Source: JBARCX01 sp049794535 (lineage in GTDB: Bacteria; Pseudomonadota; Gammaproteobacteria; Xanthomonadales; Rhodanobacteraceae). From it: 9,183 bases of DNA. The notes under the pieces are model-generated. The model did no database searches and was not told the origin of the DNA. It saw only the letters and a program-made list of their open reading frames with translations. The stretch covers positions 1 to 9,183 of the forward strand of contig JBARCX010000002.1 of assembly GCA_049794535.1 (NCBI GenBank). Reading direction: 5' to 3'. Both the position numbers and the translations under genes were made by a program. Positions 1 to 7,316 of the stretch are shown piece after piece. Numbering within the stretch: the stretch's first letter is position 1; each line of letters opens with the position of its first letter.

Positions 1-210
1 GATGGCCCCACCGCACTCCAGCACCTGCGCATACTCGTGGCTGTAACGGTTACCGCGTGCCGCGAACAGCTCGCAGAACAGCGGCACCGCAGCGTGCCAC
101 TCATCCATGCCGGCCAATTCCAGCGCGAGATGATCGAGCGCTTCCACCAAAAGCGGCACCGCCGCCTCAGCGTCGGCGGCGCGCGCTGGGCGATGGTGGA
201 TCTCAGACAT
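1..210 (-). CDS. GNAT family N-acetyltransferase, N-terminal part (runs off left edge)
   Basis: Reading the minus strand from ATG at 210 gives 70 residues open to the window edge, beginning MSEIHHRPARAADAEAAVPL. An early strand with the pattern R-P-A-R-x-x-D, then an amphipathic helix (about residues 14-35), is the usual opening of GNAT acetyltransferases, which move an acetyl group from acetyl-CoA to an amine. The acetyl-CoA binding loop lies beyond the edge, so the substrate cannot be guessed. The ATG shares its A with the TGA stop of the upstream peptidase gene (TGATG at 212-208), which fixes the start and implies co-transcription and reinitiation coupling. The family call comes from the N-terminal pattern only; the existence of the gene is much surer than the family. 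Confidence 0.72.
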   Translation of the reverse strand, partial: MSEIHHRPARAADAEAAVPLLVEALDHLALELAGMDEWHAAVPLFCELFAARGNRYSHEYAQVLECGGAI

Positions 211-2270
211 CAGTCGATTAGGCCATGACTGCGCAGCAATGCTTCCGGCTCCGGCTTGCGGCCACGGAACGCGATGAAGCTTTCCAATGCGGGACGGCTG
301 GCACCCACGGAGAGAACCTCGCGGCGGAAGCGCTGGCCAGTCGTGCGATCGATCGCACTCTTGCCTTCGTTGGTGAGCTCCTCGAACGCACCGAAGGCAT
401 CGGCGGATAGCAGCTCGGCCCACAGGTAGCTGTAGTAACCGGCCGAATAACCACCAGCGAAGATGTGGCTGAAGCTATGTGGAAAGCGTTGCCAGGCCGG
501 CGGGTGCATCACGGCTACCTGCTTGCGTACCTGCTCCAGCACGGCGAGCGTGCGGGCGCCTTCGGCGGGGTCGTATTCCAGGTGCAGCAGGAAATCGAAC
601 AGGGCGAATTCCAGCTGACGCACCAGGAACAGGCCAGCATGGAAATGCCGTGCCGCGAGCATGCGCTCGAACAGTTCGTCGGGCAGCCGCTCACCGGTTT
701 GCCAGTGCTTGGCGAACATATCCAAGGCTTCGCGGTTCCAACCGAAGTTCTCCATGAACTGGCTGGGTAATTCCACCGCATCCCATTCCACACCGTCGAT
801 GCCGCCAATCGAAGGCAACGCGATTTCGGTCAACAGGTGATGCAGGCCGTGACCGAACTCATGGAACAAGGTCAGCACGTCGTCGTGGGTGAGCAGGGCA
901 GGCCGACCTTCGGTGGGCGGCGCGAAATTGCAGGTGAGGAAGGCGACTGGCAATTGCAGATGGGCGCCATCGTCGAAGCGCGCACGGCATACATCCATCC
1001 ACGCGCCGCCGCGCTTGCCGCTGCGCGCGTACAAGTCGACGTAGGCACCGGCGAATACGCGGCCATCGGCGTCACGTACGTCGTAGTAGCGCACGTCCGG
1101 GTTCCACACATCGACGCCGTCGCGCTGGGCGAGGGTGATGCCGTAGAGCTTCTCGGTGATGCCGAACAGGCCGTTGATCACGGCTGGCAGCGGGAAGTAG
1201 GGCTTGAGCTGTTCTTCGTCGAGTGCGTATTCGCGCTGACGTAACTTCTCCGAGGCGTAGCCGACGTCCCACGACTCGAGGTTGTCGATCTTGAGTTCGT
1301 TCTGCGCGAACTCGCGCAGGATGGCTAGTTCGCGCTGTGCCACCGGCTTCGCACGCGACGCCAGGTCGTGCAGAAATTCCATGACTTCCGTCGGCGAGCT
1401 AGCCATCTTGGTCGCCAGCGATTCCTCGGCCGTATTGGCGAAACCGAGCAGCTGCGCTGCTTCGTGGCGCAACGCCATGATCCGATCGATGCGCGCACTG
1501 TTGTCGTACTTGCCGGCATTGGGGCCCTGATCGGAGGCACGGGTCTGGTAGGCCCAGTACACGCGTTCGCGCAAACCGCGGTTGTCGGCGTAGGTGAGCA
1601 CCGCCTGCACGCTGGGTTGCTTGAGCGTGATCAGGTAGCCGTCCAGTTCCTGTTCCTTGGCGTACTGCTGCAGCACCGCACACCCGGACTCGGGGATACC
1701 GGCAAGGTCGCGCTCGTCGGTGATGTGTTCGTGCCATGCATCGGTGGCATCGAGTACGGCATTGGAGAACTCGGTGGAGAGCTTGGAGAGCTCTACGCCG
1801 ATCTCGCGAAAGCGCGAGCGCGCGGGCTCTTCCAGCGCCACACCGGACAGCTTGAAATCACGCAATGCGTGTTCGACCAGGGCGCGCTCGGCTCGCGGTA
1901 GCTGCGCAAACGTCGGCGCATCGGCTAGTGCCTGCACGACCGCATACAGGTCGCGGTTCTGGCCCAGTTCGATCGCATGGTCGGTGAGCTTTTCCTCAGC
2001 CGGACCGTAAACCTTGCGCAACGCCTCGCTGTCAGCCACCGAGTGCAGGTGGGAAACCGGCGCCCAGGCACGGGCGAGCCGCTGTTCCAACCGTTCCTGG
2101 GTCAACATCACGTGGTCGAAATCGCGCGGCGCGCCGGGCGCAGTCAGCGCGTCGATGCCGGCACGGTAGTCAGCCAGCAGCGTATCGATCGCCGGGGTGA
2201 CCTGCTCAGGCTGGATGCGGGAAAACGCCGGCAGGGTGTCGTCGGCGAGCAGCGGATTGTCTTGGTTCAT
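210..2270 (-). CDS. prlC: Oligopeptidase A, M3 family zinc metallopeptidase
   Basis: Cytoplasmic zinc endopeptidase that cuts short peptides, including products of protein turnover and, in E. coli, cleaved signal peptides. The 686 residues match the usual length of about 680 for OpdA/PrlC, so the gene looks complete. The zinc motif HEFGH is at residues 470-474 (His470, Glu471, His474), and the third ligand is probably Glu500 in V-E-L-P-S-Q. The late Gly/Tyr-rich loop (about 605-617, AGGYSAGYYSYLWA) typical of this family's substrate-binding region is present. There is no signal peptide or membrane segment. A strong Shine-Dalgarno AAGGAG (2281-2276) lies five bases before the ATG at 2270. The gene is divergent from the patatin gene and is followed by an acetyltransferase gene with a one-base overlap. 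No truncation or missing catalytic residue is seen. Confidence 0.97.
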   Translation of the reverse strand: MNQDNPLLADDTLPAFSRIQPEQVTPAIDTLLADYRAGIDALTAPGAPRDFDHVMLTQERLEQRLARAWAPVSHLHSVADSEALRKVYGPAEEKLTDHAIELGQNRDLYAVVQALADAPTFAQLPRAERALVEHALRDFKLSGVALEEPARSRFREIGVELSKLSTEFSNAVLDATDAWHEHITDERDLAGIPESGCAVLQQYAKEQELDGYLITLKQPSVQAVLTYADNRGLRERVYWAYQTRASDQGPNAGKYDNSARIDRIMALRHEAAQLLGFANTAEESLATKMASSPTEVMEFLHDLASRAKPVAQRELAILREFAQNELKIDNLESWDVGYASEKLRQREYALDEEQLKPYFPLPAVINGLFGITEKLYGITLAQRDGVDVWNPDVRYYDVRDADGRVFAGAYVDLYARSGKRGGAWMDVCRARFDDGAHLQLPVAFLTCNFAPPTEGRPALLTHDDVLTLFHEFGHGLHHLLTEIALPSIGGIDGVEWDAVELPSQFMENFGWNREALDMFAKHWQTGERLPDELFERMLAARHFHAGLFLVRQLEFALFDFLLHLEYDPAEGARTLAVLEQVRKQVAVMHPPAWQRFPHSFSHIFAGGYSAGYYSYLWAELLSADAFGAFEELTNEGKSAIDRTTGQRFRREVLSVGASRPALESFIAFRGRKPEPEALLRSHGLID

Positions 2271-2394
2271 GGGATCTCCTTCAGTCCACCAGCGTGGCGA
2301 CCGCAGGGGGCGAAATCAAGCAGAACGACGTGATGACCGCCGGACGGGCATCGCCAACCGTTTTTGTCATTGGTGGAGAGGTAACATCGGCCCC
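2271..2394. promoter_or_regulatory. Divergent intergenic region between prlC and the patatin gene
   Basis: These 124 bases separate two genes transcribed away from each other, so promoters for both should lie here or reach into the coding ends. No clear sigma70 pair stands out on either strand. On the plus strand, TAACAT at 2382-2387 is a weak -10 candidate ending eight bases before the patatin ATG. TTGTCA at 2364-2369 looks like a -35 box but is only 12 bases from it, which is too close. No operator-like inverted repeat was found. Confidence 0.4.
2276..2281 (-). promoter_or_regulatory. Ribosome binding site of prlC
   Basis: AAGGAG on the minus strand, five bases upstream of the ATG at 2270. 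It is a near-consensus Shine-Dalgarno and settles the start codon of the oligopeptidase. Confidence 0.8.
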
Positions 2395-4113
2395 ATGCTG
2401 CCAGCGGATTTTGCCGGACTGATCGGACGTACTGCGATGTTCGCGCATCTGGACGATGCCGAACGCTTCGCGCTTGCACGCCACCTCCACTGGATATGCC
2501 TGCCAGGTGGCCGGCCTCTGTTCCGCGCCGGCGAACCGGCCGACGCGCTCTATCTGCTGCGTAGCGGCAGCCTCGGTGTATTCGACGGACCGACCACCTT
2601 GGTGCACCAGGTCGCTGCCGACGAATGCGTGGGCGAAATGAGCCTGCTCAGCGGTGAGCCGCATCACTTCGAGGTACGCGCCCTGCGCGACTCCGAACTG
2701 TTTCGGCTGGACCGCGCGGCGTTCGAGTCACTGATCGAACAACATCCCAAGGCCATGCTCGATGTGGCGCGAGTGGCGATCGATCGCCTGCTGCGCCGCG
2801 AACGGCATACCGAGAAACCGGATACCGCGCGCACCTTCGCGATCTTGCCGGTGGACCCCAACGTGCCAGTGCGCGCGTTGGCGATGCAGCTGGGAAAGGC
2901 GCTGGAAGCGTACGGCAGTTGCGTCGTCATCGATGCCGAGCACGGTGCGGGCCGCGGCAGCGACTGGTTCGCCGAGCGCGAGGCGCAGGCGCGTTTCGTG
3001 ATCTATCTGGACAGCACTGGCGACGCGGTCTGGCGCCAGCGCTGCTTGCGTCAGGCCGATGCGCTGTTGCTCCCTGCGCTGGCCGCGGAGCAAGCGCGCC
3101 CCTGGCCAGAAGCCACGCCAGGGCACCCCTCGCGTGCGCAGCATCGCCCACGACATCTGCTGCTCTTGCATGCTGGTCATCGGGTGATGCCCGGCGCTGC
3201 GCGGCGTTGGCGAGCGCAATTCAGCGGTGACTTGCAGCACCACCATCTCTGCGGAGACGCGGATATCGCACGCGTGGCACGGCTGGTCAGTGGCCATGGT
3301 CGCGGGTTGGTGCTGGCCGGTGGTGGCGCGCGTGGCCTGGCACACCTGGGCGCGCTGCGTGCATTACGCGAGGCCGGCCATGAATTCGATGCCGTGGGGG
3401 GTACCAGCATCGGCGCCATCATCGCCGCCGGCGTGGCGAACGAATGGGACATCGACACAATGATGCGCACCTATTACGAAGCCTTCGTGCGCGGTAAACC
3501 CTTGTCGGACTGGACCCTGCCACTGGTTGCGCTGACACGCGGCCGTCGCGCCGCGATGATGTTGCGACGTGCGTTTGGTGCCATCGATATCGAGGATCTG
3601 GAGCGACCGTTCTTCTGCGTTTCCACCAACCTGTCCGGCCAGGGCCAGGTGGTGCACCGACATGGGCCACTGTGGCTGTGGCTGCGTGCCACCAGCTCGA
3701 TTCCCGGTGTACTCCCGCCGGTACTGCATCACGGCAATGTCTATGTGGACGGCGCGCTGGTCGACAACCTGCCCACCGACGTGATGGCCGACGATGGCAT
3801 TGCCCACATCACGGCGGTGAACATCCGCGCGGATATCGAGCTGCGCACCCACATCGAGGAATTCGCCACACCGGTGTGGTGGCGTCTGTTGATGCGCCAG
3901 CGCCGCGGCAACGCCTGGCCGGGCATCGTCTCCACCCTGACCCGCGCCGCCATGGTCAACAGCGAGGAAACCAACGAGCGCTGCTGCACCCGTGCCAATT
4001 TGTTGATCACCCCACCGCTCGATCACATCGGCATGCTCGACTGGAAAGATTGGCAGCGTGCGGTCGACTCGGGCTATCAGGAAACCATCAGGGTGCTTGC
4101 GCAGCAGGCTTGA
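2395..4113 (+). CDS. NTE-type patatin-like phospholipase with N-terminal cyclic-nucleotide-binding domain
   Basis: Predicted lysophospholipase/phospholipase of the neuropathy target esterase (PNPLA6/7) type, 572 residues. Residues about 14-125 form a cNMP-binding fold, including G80-E81 of the phosphate-binding cassette. Residues about 150-300 resemble the linker of animal NTE, with I-L-P-V near the start and W-R-Q-R-C-L-R-Q-A-D in the middle. The patatin domain runs from about 303 to 520 with oxyanion loop GGGARG (309-314), nucleophile Ser338 in GTSIG (336-340) and the dyad Asp452 in D-G-A. In the cassette, the Arg expected to hold the cyclic phosphate is His90, so nucleotide binding may be lost. 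I chose ATG 2395 because the homologous sequence starts there; upstream in-frame codons run into the opposite gene and read as low-complexity Arg-rich sequence. GGAGAGG at 2374-2380 is 14 bases away, long for a Shine-Dalgarno. No signal peptide or clear membrane segment is seen, so it is probably cytoplasmic or peripheral on the inner membrane. Confidence 0.93.
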   Translation: MLPADFAGLIGRTAMFAHLDDAERFALARHLHWICLPGGRPLFRAGEPADALYLLRSGSLGVFDGPTTLVHQVAADECVGEMSLLSGEPHHFEVRALRDSELFRLDRAAFESLIEQHPKAMLDVARVAIDRLLRRERHTEKPDTARTFAILPVDPNVPVRALAMQLGKALEAYGSCVVIDAEHGAGRGSDWFAEREAQARFVIYLDSTGDAVWRQRCLRQADALLLPALAAEQARPWPEATPGHPSRAQHRPRHLLLLHAGHRVMPGAARRWRAQFSGDLQHHHLCGDADIARVARLVSGHGRGLVLAGGGARGLAHLGALRALREAGHEFDAVGGTSIGAIIAAGVANEWDIDTMMRTYYEAFVRGKPLSDWTLPLVALTRGRRAAMMLRRAFGAIDIEDLERPFFCVSTNLSGQGQVVHRHGPLWLWLRATSSIPGVLPPVLHHGNVYVDGALVDNLPTDVMADDGIAHITAVNIRADIELRTHIEEFATPVWWRLLMRQRRGNAWPGIVSTLTRAAMVNSEETNERCCTRANLLITPPLDHIGMLDWKDWQRAVDSGYQETIRVLAQQA

Positions 4114-4130
4114 TAGCCGGCCGTTAGACT

Positions 4131-4667
4131 ATGCGGATGAATTCTCTACGTACTTACAAGGGCATTGCGCCCAAACTCGGCGAGCGTGTTTATGTCGATC
4201 CGGCCGCCAGCGTGATCGGCGATGTGGTGCTCGCTGACGACGTATCGATATGGCCTGGCGCGGTGTTGCGTGGCGACGTGAACTACATCCGCGTCGGCAC
4301 CCGCACCAACATCCAGGACGGTGCCATCGTGCACGTCGCCCATGCCGGCCCTTACGGCCCTGGCTTTCCTTGCCTGATCGGCGAGGGCGTCACCATCGGC
4401 CACGCCGCAGTAGTGCATGCCTGCACCATCGAGGATTACTGCCTGATCGGCATGCACGCCAGCGTGCTTGATGGCGCGGTGGTGAAGAAATACGGCTTCG
4501 TCGGTGCCGGCAGCTTGATCCCACCGGGCAAGGTCGTTGGCGAACGCGAGCTATGGCTGGGCAACCCAGCCAAAATGGTGCGTTTGCTTAGCGATAAGCA
4601 GATCGAGCAGCTGCACTATTCGGCCGATCACTACGTGCGGCTGAAGAACGACTACCTCAGCGCTTGA
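4131..4667 (+). CDS. Gamma-carbonic anhydrase family protein (YrdA/PaaY-like hexapeptide-repeat protein)
   Basis: Left-handed beta-helix protein of 178 residues built from hexapeptide repeats (about residues 22-135), with a C-terminal helix (about 153-176) that packs along the helix in trimers of this family. The residues that line the active site of the archaeal enzyme Cam are all recognisable: Arg47, Asp49, Gln62, Asp63 and the three metal ligands His68, His91 and His96. The acidic loop and the Glu used as proton shuttle in Cam are absent (Val50 follows Asp49), as in the YrdA/PaaY/CaiE branch. Carbonic anhydrase activity is therefore possible but unproven, and a thioesterase-type role is an alternative. 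It follows the patatin gene by 17 bases on the same strand and is probably co-transcribed. The start may be ATG 4131 or ATG 4137; neither has a good Shine-Dalgarno. Confidence 0.93.
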   Translation: MRMNSLRTYKGIAPKLGERVYVDPAASVIGDVVLADDVSIWPGAVLRGDVNYIRVGTRTNIQDGAIVHVAHAGPYGPGFPCLIGEGVTIGHAAVVHACTIEDYCLIGMHASVLDGAVVKKYGFVGAGSLIPPGKVVGERELWLGNPAKMVRLLSDKQIEQLHYSADHYVRLKNDYLSA

Positions 4668-4683
4668 TCGCCCTTGTGGCCCG

Positions 4684-4762
4684 GTAGGTTGGGTGGAGCG
4701 AAGTGATACCCAACACGGAGGTACATCCACGTTGGGGGTCGCTTCGCTCACCACCAACCTAC
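4684..4762. repeat. REP-like imperfect inverted repeat in a convergent gap
   Basis: The left arm at 4684-4714 (starting GTAGGTTGG, ending ACCCAAC) and the right arm at 4731-4762 are reverse complements over about 31-32 bases with a few mismatches and one length difference, around a 16-base loop. Such GTAGGTTGGG elements are dispersed in many gammaproteobacterial genomes; this is from memory, not a search. It lies between the stop of the gamma-carbonic anhydrase gene and the stop of the opposing TPR-like gene, where a long hairpin could end or stabilise both transcripts. No T-run follows on either strand, so it is not a classical intrinsic terminator. Confidence 0.8.
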
Positions 4763-4783
4763 GTGGCGATAAGCGTGTAGGTC

Positions 4784-5317
4784 CTAAAAGATCTGGTTTC
4801 CGTGCGCCGCCGCCGATGCCTGCGCCTGGATCAAGGCGGCCTGCGCCTCGTGCTGTTTGGTCACCAGCATGCGCTGGGCACCCAGTTTGCCGCTGAGAAG
4901 TAGCAGCGTGTAGTTATCGGCATCGTACTCACGCAAAAGAGAAAGCTCGCGCTGCGCCTCATCCAGGTTCACCTGGTTGATCAGGCGCTCCACTTCCTCG
5001 CTGGCTGGCACAAAAGCCTTGTGCAGATTCGCCAGCGCCACTGGATTGCTCGGTTCCAGCTGCAGCACGCTGAAGTAGAACTCGTAGGCATTGCTGCCCT
5101 CGGGAGCAACCAGTCGTCCGTCGTGCATGGCACTGTCGGCCAGCCCAAGCAGGGTGTTCACGCCATTGGCGTCATCAGCCGATGAGGCCGCCGCCGCGGC
5201 AGTAGCCGCCGATGCGCGGGCATGCCAAAGACCACCCCCTGCCAACACAACCACGACCAACACAAGACCAGCGATCAGCGCGCGTCGACGAGAGCCGTCA
5301 GTAAGAAACTGGAACAT
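4784..5317 (-). CDS. Membrane-anchored TPR-like protein resembling the N-terminal half of a TonB-family protein
   Basis: A 177-residue protein with a short basic cytoplasmic tail (R10-R12), one transmembrane segment (about 13-31, A-L-I-A-G-L-V-L-V-V-V-V-L), an Ala-rich linker (about 34-50) and a helical, probably periplasmic part. That part looks like one or two degenerate TPR units (about 75-145, with N-A-Y-E-F-Y-F-S-V-L-Q-L-E-P-S-N and L-D-E-A-Q-R-E-L). From memory, similar modules stand at the N-terminus of TonB-like energy transducers in Xanthomonadales. The Pro-rich spacer and TonB C-terminal domain are missing here: the protein stops at N-Q-I-F, about 20 bases beyond the repeat. It could be a shortened paralog or an independent scaffold. 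The start is ATG 5317, with only a weak AGGTG close upstream. It is 199 bases downstream of the PNGase-like gene on the same strand; function is unknown. Confidence 0.8.
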   Translation of the reverse strand: MFQFLTDGSRRRALIAGLVLVVVVLAGGGLWHARASAATAAAAASSADDANGVNTLLGLADSAMHDGRLVAPEGSNAYEFYFSVLQLEPSNPVALANLHKAFVPASEEVERLINQVNLDEAQRELSLLREYDADNYTLLLLSGKLGAQRMLVTKQHEAQAALIQAQASAAAHGNQIF

Positions 5318-5410
5318 GACACCTGCTGCTAAGACCGTAACCGCACACAGGAGCGTCCGTTATCGAAAGCTCCCGGCAGGTCCGGCACGCTAGCGGTGCT
5401 TCATGTCAGT

Positions 5411-5491
5411 GCGATGACTCGGTGATTGTTACCTGCGTATTTAAGTGGTTACCGTCGCCGCCAACTTGGCGGCGACGGCATGAGTCATTGC
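5411..5491. repeat. Strong hairpin nested in a second inverted repeat
   Basis: The core at 5452-5478 is a perfect 11-base stem (CCGTCGCCGCC and its complement) with loop AACTT. An outer pair at 5411-5420 and 5482-5491 matches at 9 of 10 bases (GCGATGACTC against GCAATGACTC). The element lies 26 bases after the stop of the PNGase-like gene and more than 90 bases before the start of the TPR-like gene, both on the minus strand. It may end or protect the first transcript. No U-tract follows on the minus strand, so Rho-independent termination would be weak. Confidence 0.7.
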
Positions 5492-5516
5492 AACCGATCA
5501 TCACCAACCAAAGTCA

Positions 5517-7316
5517 TCACCAGCCGAATAGGGCACTGCCGTTATCGGGTGAGCCATCCGGGTGGGTGAACCAGTACACGCGGTTGTTTCCACCGGGGCA
5601 ACCCGCACCGCTGGTGTAGCTGGTTACCGTGCCGCTAGCCGAGCCCACGCTGCTGCGATAGCAGCCGCCAAGCGAATCGCCGAAGGTGAATGTCTGCGAG
5701 CTCTGCTGGCCGCTGTGGCCGGTGTAATTTTGAGCGGCGTTGTAATCGATGGTATCGGCACTGTCGACCGCATTGCTTACCTTCGCCGAGTACAACGTGA
5801 TGCCGGCTATTCCGCGCGCCTCATCCCGCTTGTAACCCTGGTGCGTCGTGGTCGCCACGGTGATGCTGCCGTCCGCCGCTACCAACTCGTTGATGTTCAG
5901 ATGCAACGGATAACGCAGATGCTCGCGGTACTCGTCGGTAACAAAGCCGCCGATGCTGCTCTGGCTGACGCTGTCGACCGAGGTGAGCTGGTCCGTGATC
6001 TGGTCGTCAGTGGTGCTGTTGATGGTGAAGGTCTGGGTGTCGGCAAAACCCACCGTCTGGTCCACCTTGCTATGCACGCGGCCGTGCGAGGTATCGGCAT
6101 AACCTTCGATCACGAAATGCCGGCTCAGGTTGGTAGTGACGGCGCCCGTAACGTTACCCGAGGCATCCGTGCTCAAGGTGCTACCGATCGTCGGTGTTGG
6201 CGGCTGCCCGACTAGCGTGTTGCTCACGACCTGACCACTGACCTGACGCGAATGCGGATCGAGGTACACCAGTAGAGCGGCGGTGGTAGAGAAGTAATTG
6301 TTTGCACCGGCCACACTCACCGCAACCTGATGCGGCGAGCCATTGCTGAGCACGCCGGCAAACGGCGTGAGATCCACCCGATATGGCGTGAAGTTTAGCG
6401 TCTGCACGCCAGTGGTCGGCTCCCACAGGAACGGATCGATACCACCGGTGAAGATCCACGGATAGACCGGTGCTACGCCCGCCGGCTGACCGTCGATACT
6501 GATCTCGGCCTCGCGGAAATTACCGCCGCCGCACTCCTCGGTTTCGGTGGCGTACTGATTTGGCACGCAGGTGTACCAAAACTCATCGGCATTCTGGCTT
6601 TGGGCGAACACGTCGAGATAGGCGCGCTCGACATTGCGCGGCAGGCTCAACGTCTTCACCAGCTGGGCGGTGGAGTTGCTCAGCGACACGGTGCTACCCA
6701 CGGGATCGCTACCCAACGGATACACCACATCGGCCACCTTTGCCGGCGGCGCCTGGAACGAGGCGGGATAAAACAGCAGCCGCGCACTGCCATGGATCAC
6801 GCCGTTGTACGTGCTGTTTACCGTGTTGCCGATGATCGCCTGACCTTGACCGGCCTGGCTGAACAGCATGGCGTAATCGGTGAGGTCACGCTCCACGTGC
6901 CAGCTCGGTGCCACCGTGGGGCTGGGTTCCTGGGTCGTGCCGAAATACAGATTGACGCCGCCCAGCCAGATCGTGGCGGTACGGTCGTACTGAATACCGG
7001 CGGTCACCGAAAAGTCGGCTTCCAGCACCACTTTGGACCAGTGCCCCTGGCAGCCGGCTGGCGGTGTGTAGCTGAAGGGTCGGGTGGCGTAATCGTCAAA
7101 GGTGTCGTTGCTGAAAAGCTGCACGACGCACGGTGTACCCGGTGGTCGAGGTACGGTGGGATCAGCGACGGTGACATTGCTCGAACCAACCGGAGAGCTA
7201 CCTCCCGCATCGGCAGCGATCGCCGTACTTGCCAGCGCCGTACCTGCCAGTAAACCCAAGATGCACGACAGTCCGGCAAGTTTCCGGCTGCGACGAACCA
7301 ACCCCTTGTGCGACAT
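5517..7316 (-). CDS. Secreted PNGase A-like peptide-N4-(N-acetyl-beta-glucosaminyl)asparagine amidase
   Basis: Predicted extracytoplasmic glycoamidase that releases N-glycans from Asn of glycopeptides; the family (PNGase A, Pfam PNaseA) is best known from plants and fungi. The 599 residues start with a Sec signal peptide: basic n-region K4-K12, hydrophobic core about 13-28, likely cut after A-I-A34. Family signatures appear in order: Q-Y-D-R-T (109-113), E-P-S-P-T (130-134), N-F-R-E-A-E-I-S-I-D-G (266-276), W-I-F-T-G-G-I-D-P-F-L-W (287-298) and, in the C-terminal half, F-V-I-E-G-Y-A-D-T-S-H-G (401-412), which also matches plant enzymes. Six mature cysteines (63, 89, 250, 262, 552, 573) are spaced like three disulfides. 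Length is close to plant PNGase A, so the enzyme looks whole. ATG 7316 is chosen because GGGGAG lies seven bases upstream and the signal peptide begins there; the longer frame from 7430 is rejected. Likely targets are plant, fungal or other eukaryotic glycoproteins (inference). Confidence 0.9.
   Translation of the reverse strand: MSHKGLVRRSRKLAGLSCILGLLAGTALASTAIAADAGGSSPVGSSNVTVADPTVPRPPGTPCVVQLFSNDTFDDYATRPFSYTPPAGCQGHWSKVVLEADFSVTAGIQYDRTATIWLGGVNLYFGTTQEPSPTVAPSWHVERDLTDYAMLFSQAGQGQAIIGNTVNSTYNGVIHGSARLLFYPASFQAPPAKVADVVYPLGSDPVGSTVSLSNSTAQLVKTLSLPRNVERAYLDVFAQSQNADEFWYTCVPNQYATETEECGGGNFREAEISIDGQPAGVAPVYPWIFTGGIDPFLWEPTTGVQTLNFTPYRVDLTPFAGVLSNGSPHQVAVSVAGANNYFSTTAALLVYLDPHSRQVSGQVVSNTLVGQPPTPTIGSTLSTDASGNVTGAVTTNLSRHFVIEGYADTSHGRVHSKVDQTVGFADTQTFTINSTTDDQITDQLTSVDSVSQSSIGGFVTDEYREHLRYPLHLNINELVAADGSITVATTTHQGYKRDEARGIAGITLYSAKVSNAVDSADTIDYNAAQNYTGHSGQQSSQTFTFGDSLGGCYRSSVGSASGTVTSYTSGAGCPGGNNRVYWFTHPDGSPDNGSALFGW

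Noticed and set aside
837..1244. A 135-residue open frame antisense to prlC
   Set aside because: It lies opposite the conserved zinc-binding region of prlC and shows no family pattern; treated as a shadow.
2197..2394. In-frame N-terminal extension of the patatin protein
   Set aside because: It overlaps the oligopeptidase start on the other strand, reads as Arg-rich low-complexity sequence with no domain, and homology begins at the ATG at 2395.
3364..4026. A 220-residue open frame antisense to the patatin gene
   Set aside because: It is antisense to the conserved patatin catalytic domain and has no recognisable domain; long antisense frames are common in GC-rich DNA.
4693..4896. A small plus-strand frame across the inverted repeat
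   Set aside because: It starts inside the repeat and overlaps the TPR-like gene on the other strand; the sequence looks non-protein-like.
5452..5478. Hairpin as a classical Rho-independent terminator
   Set aside because: The stem is strong but no T-run follows on either strand, so it is listed only as an inverted repeat.
7260..7275. Possible lipoprotein cysteine (Cys18) in the PNGase signal peptide
   Set aside because: The residues before Cys are G-L-S, a poor lipobox, and the hydrophobic stretch continues after it to an A-I-A site, so ordinary signal peptidase cleavage fits better.
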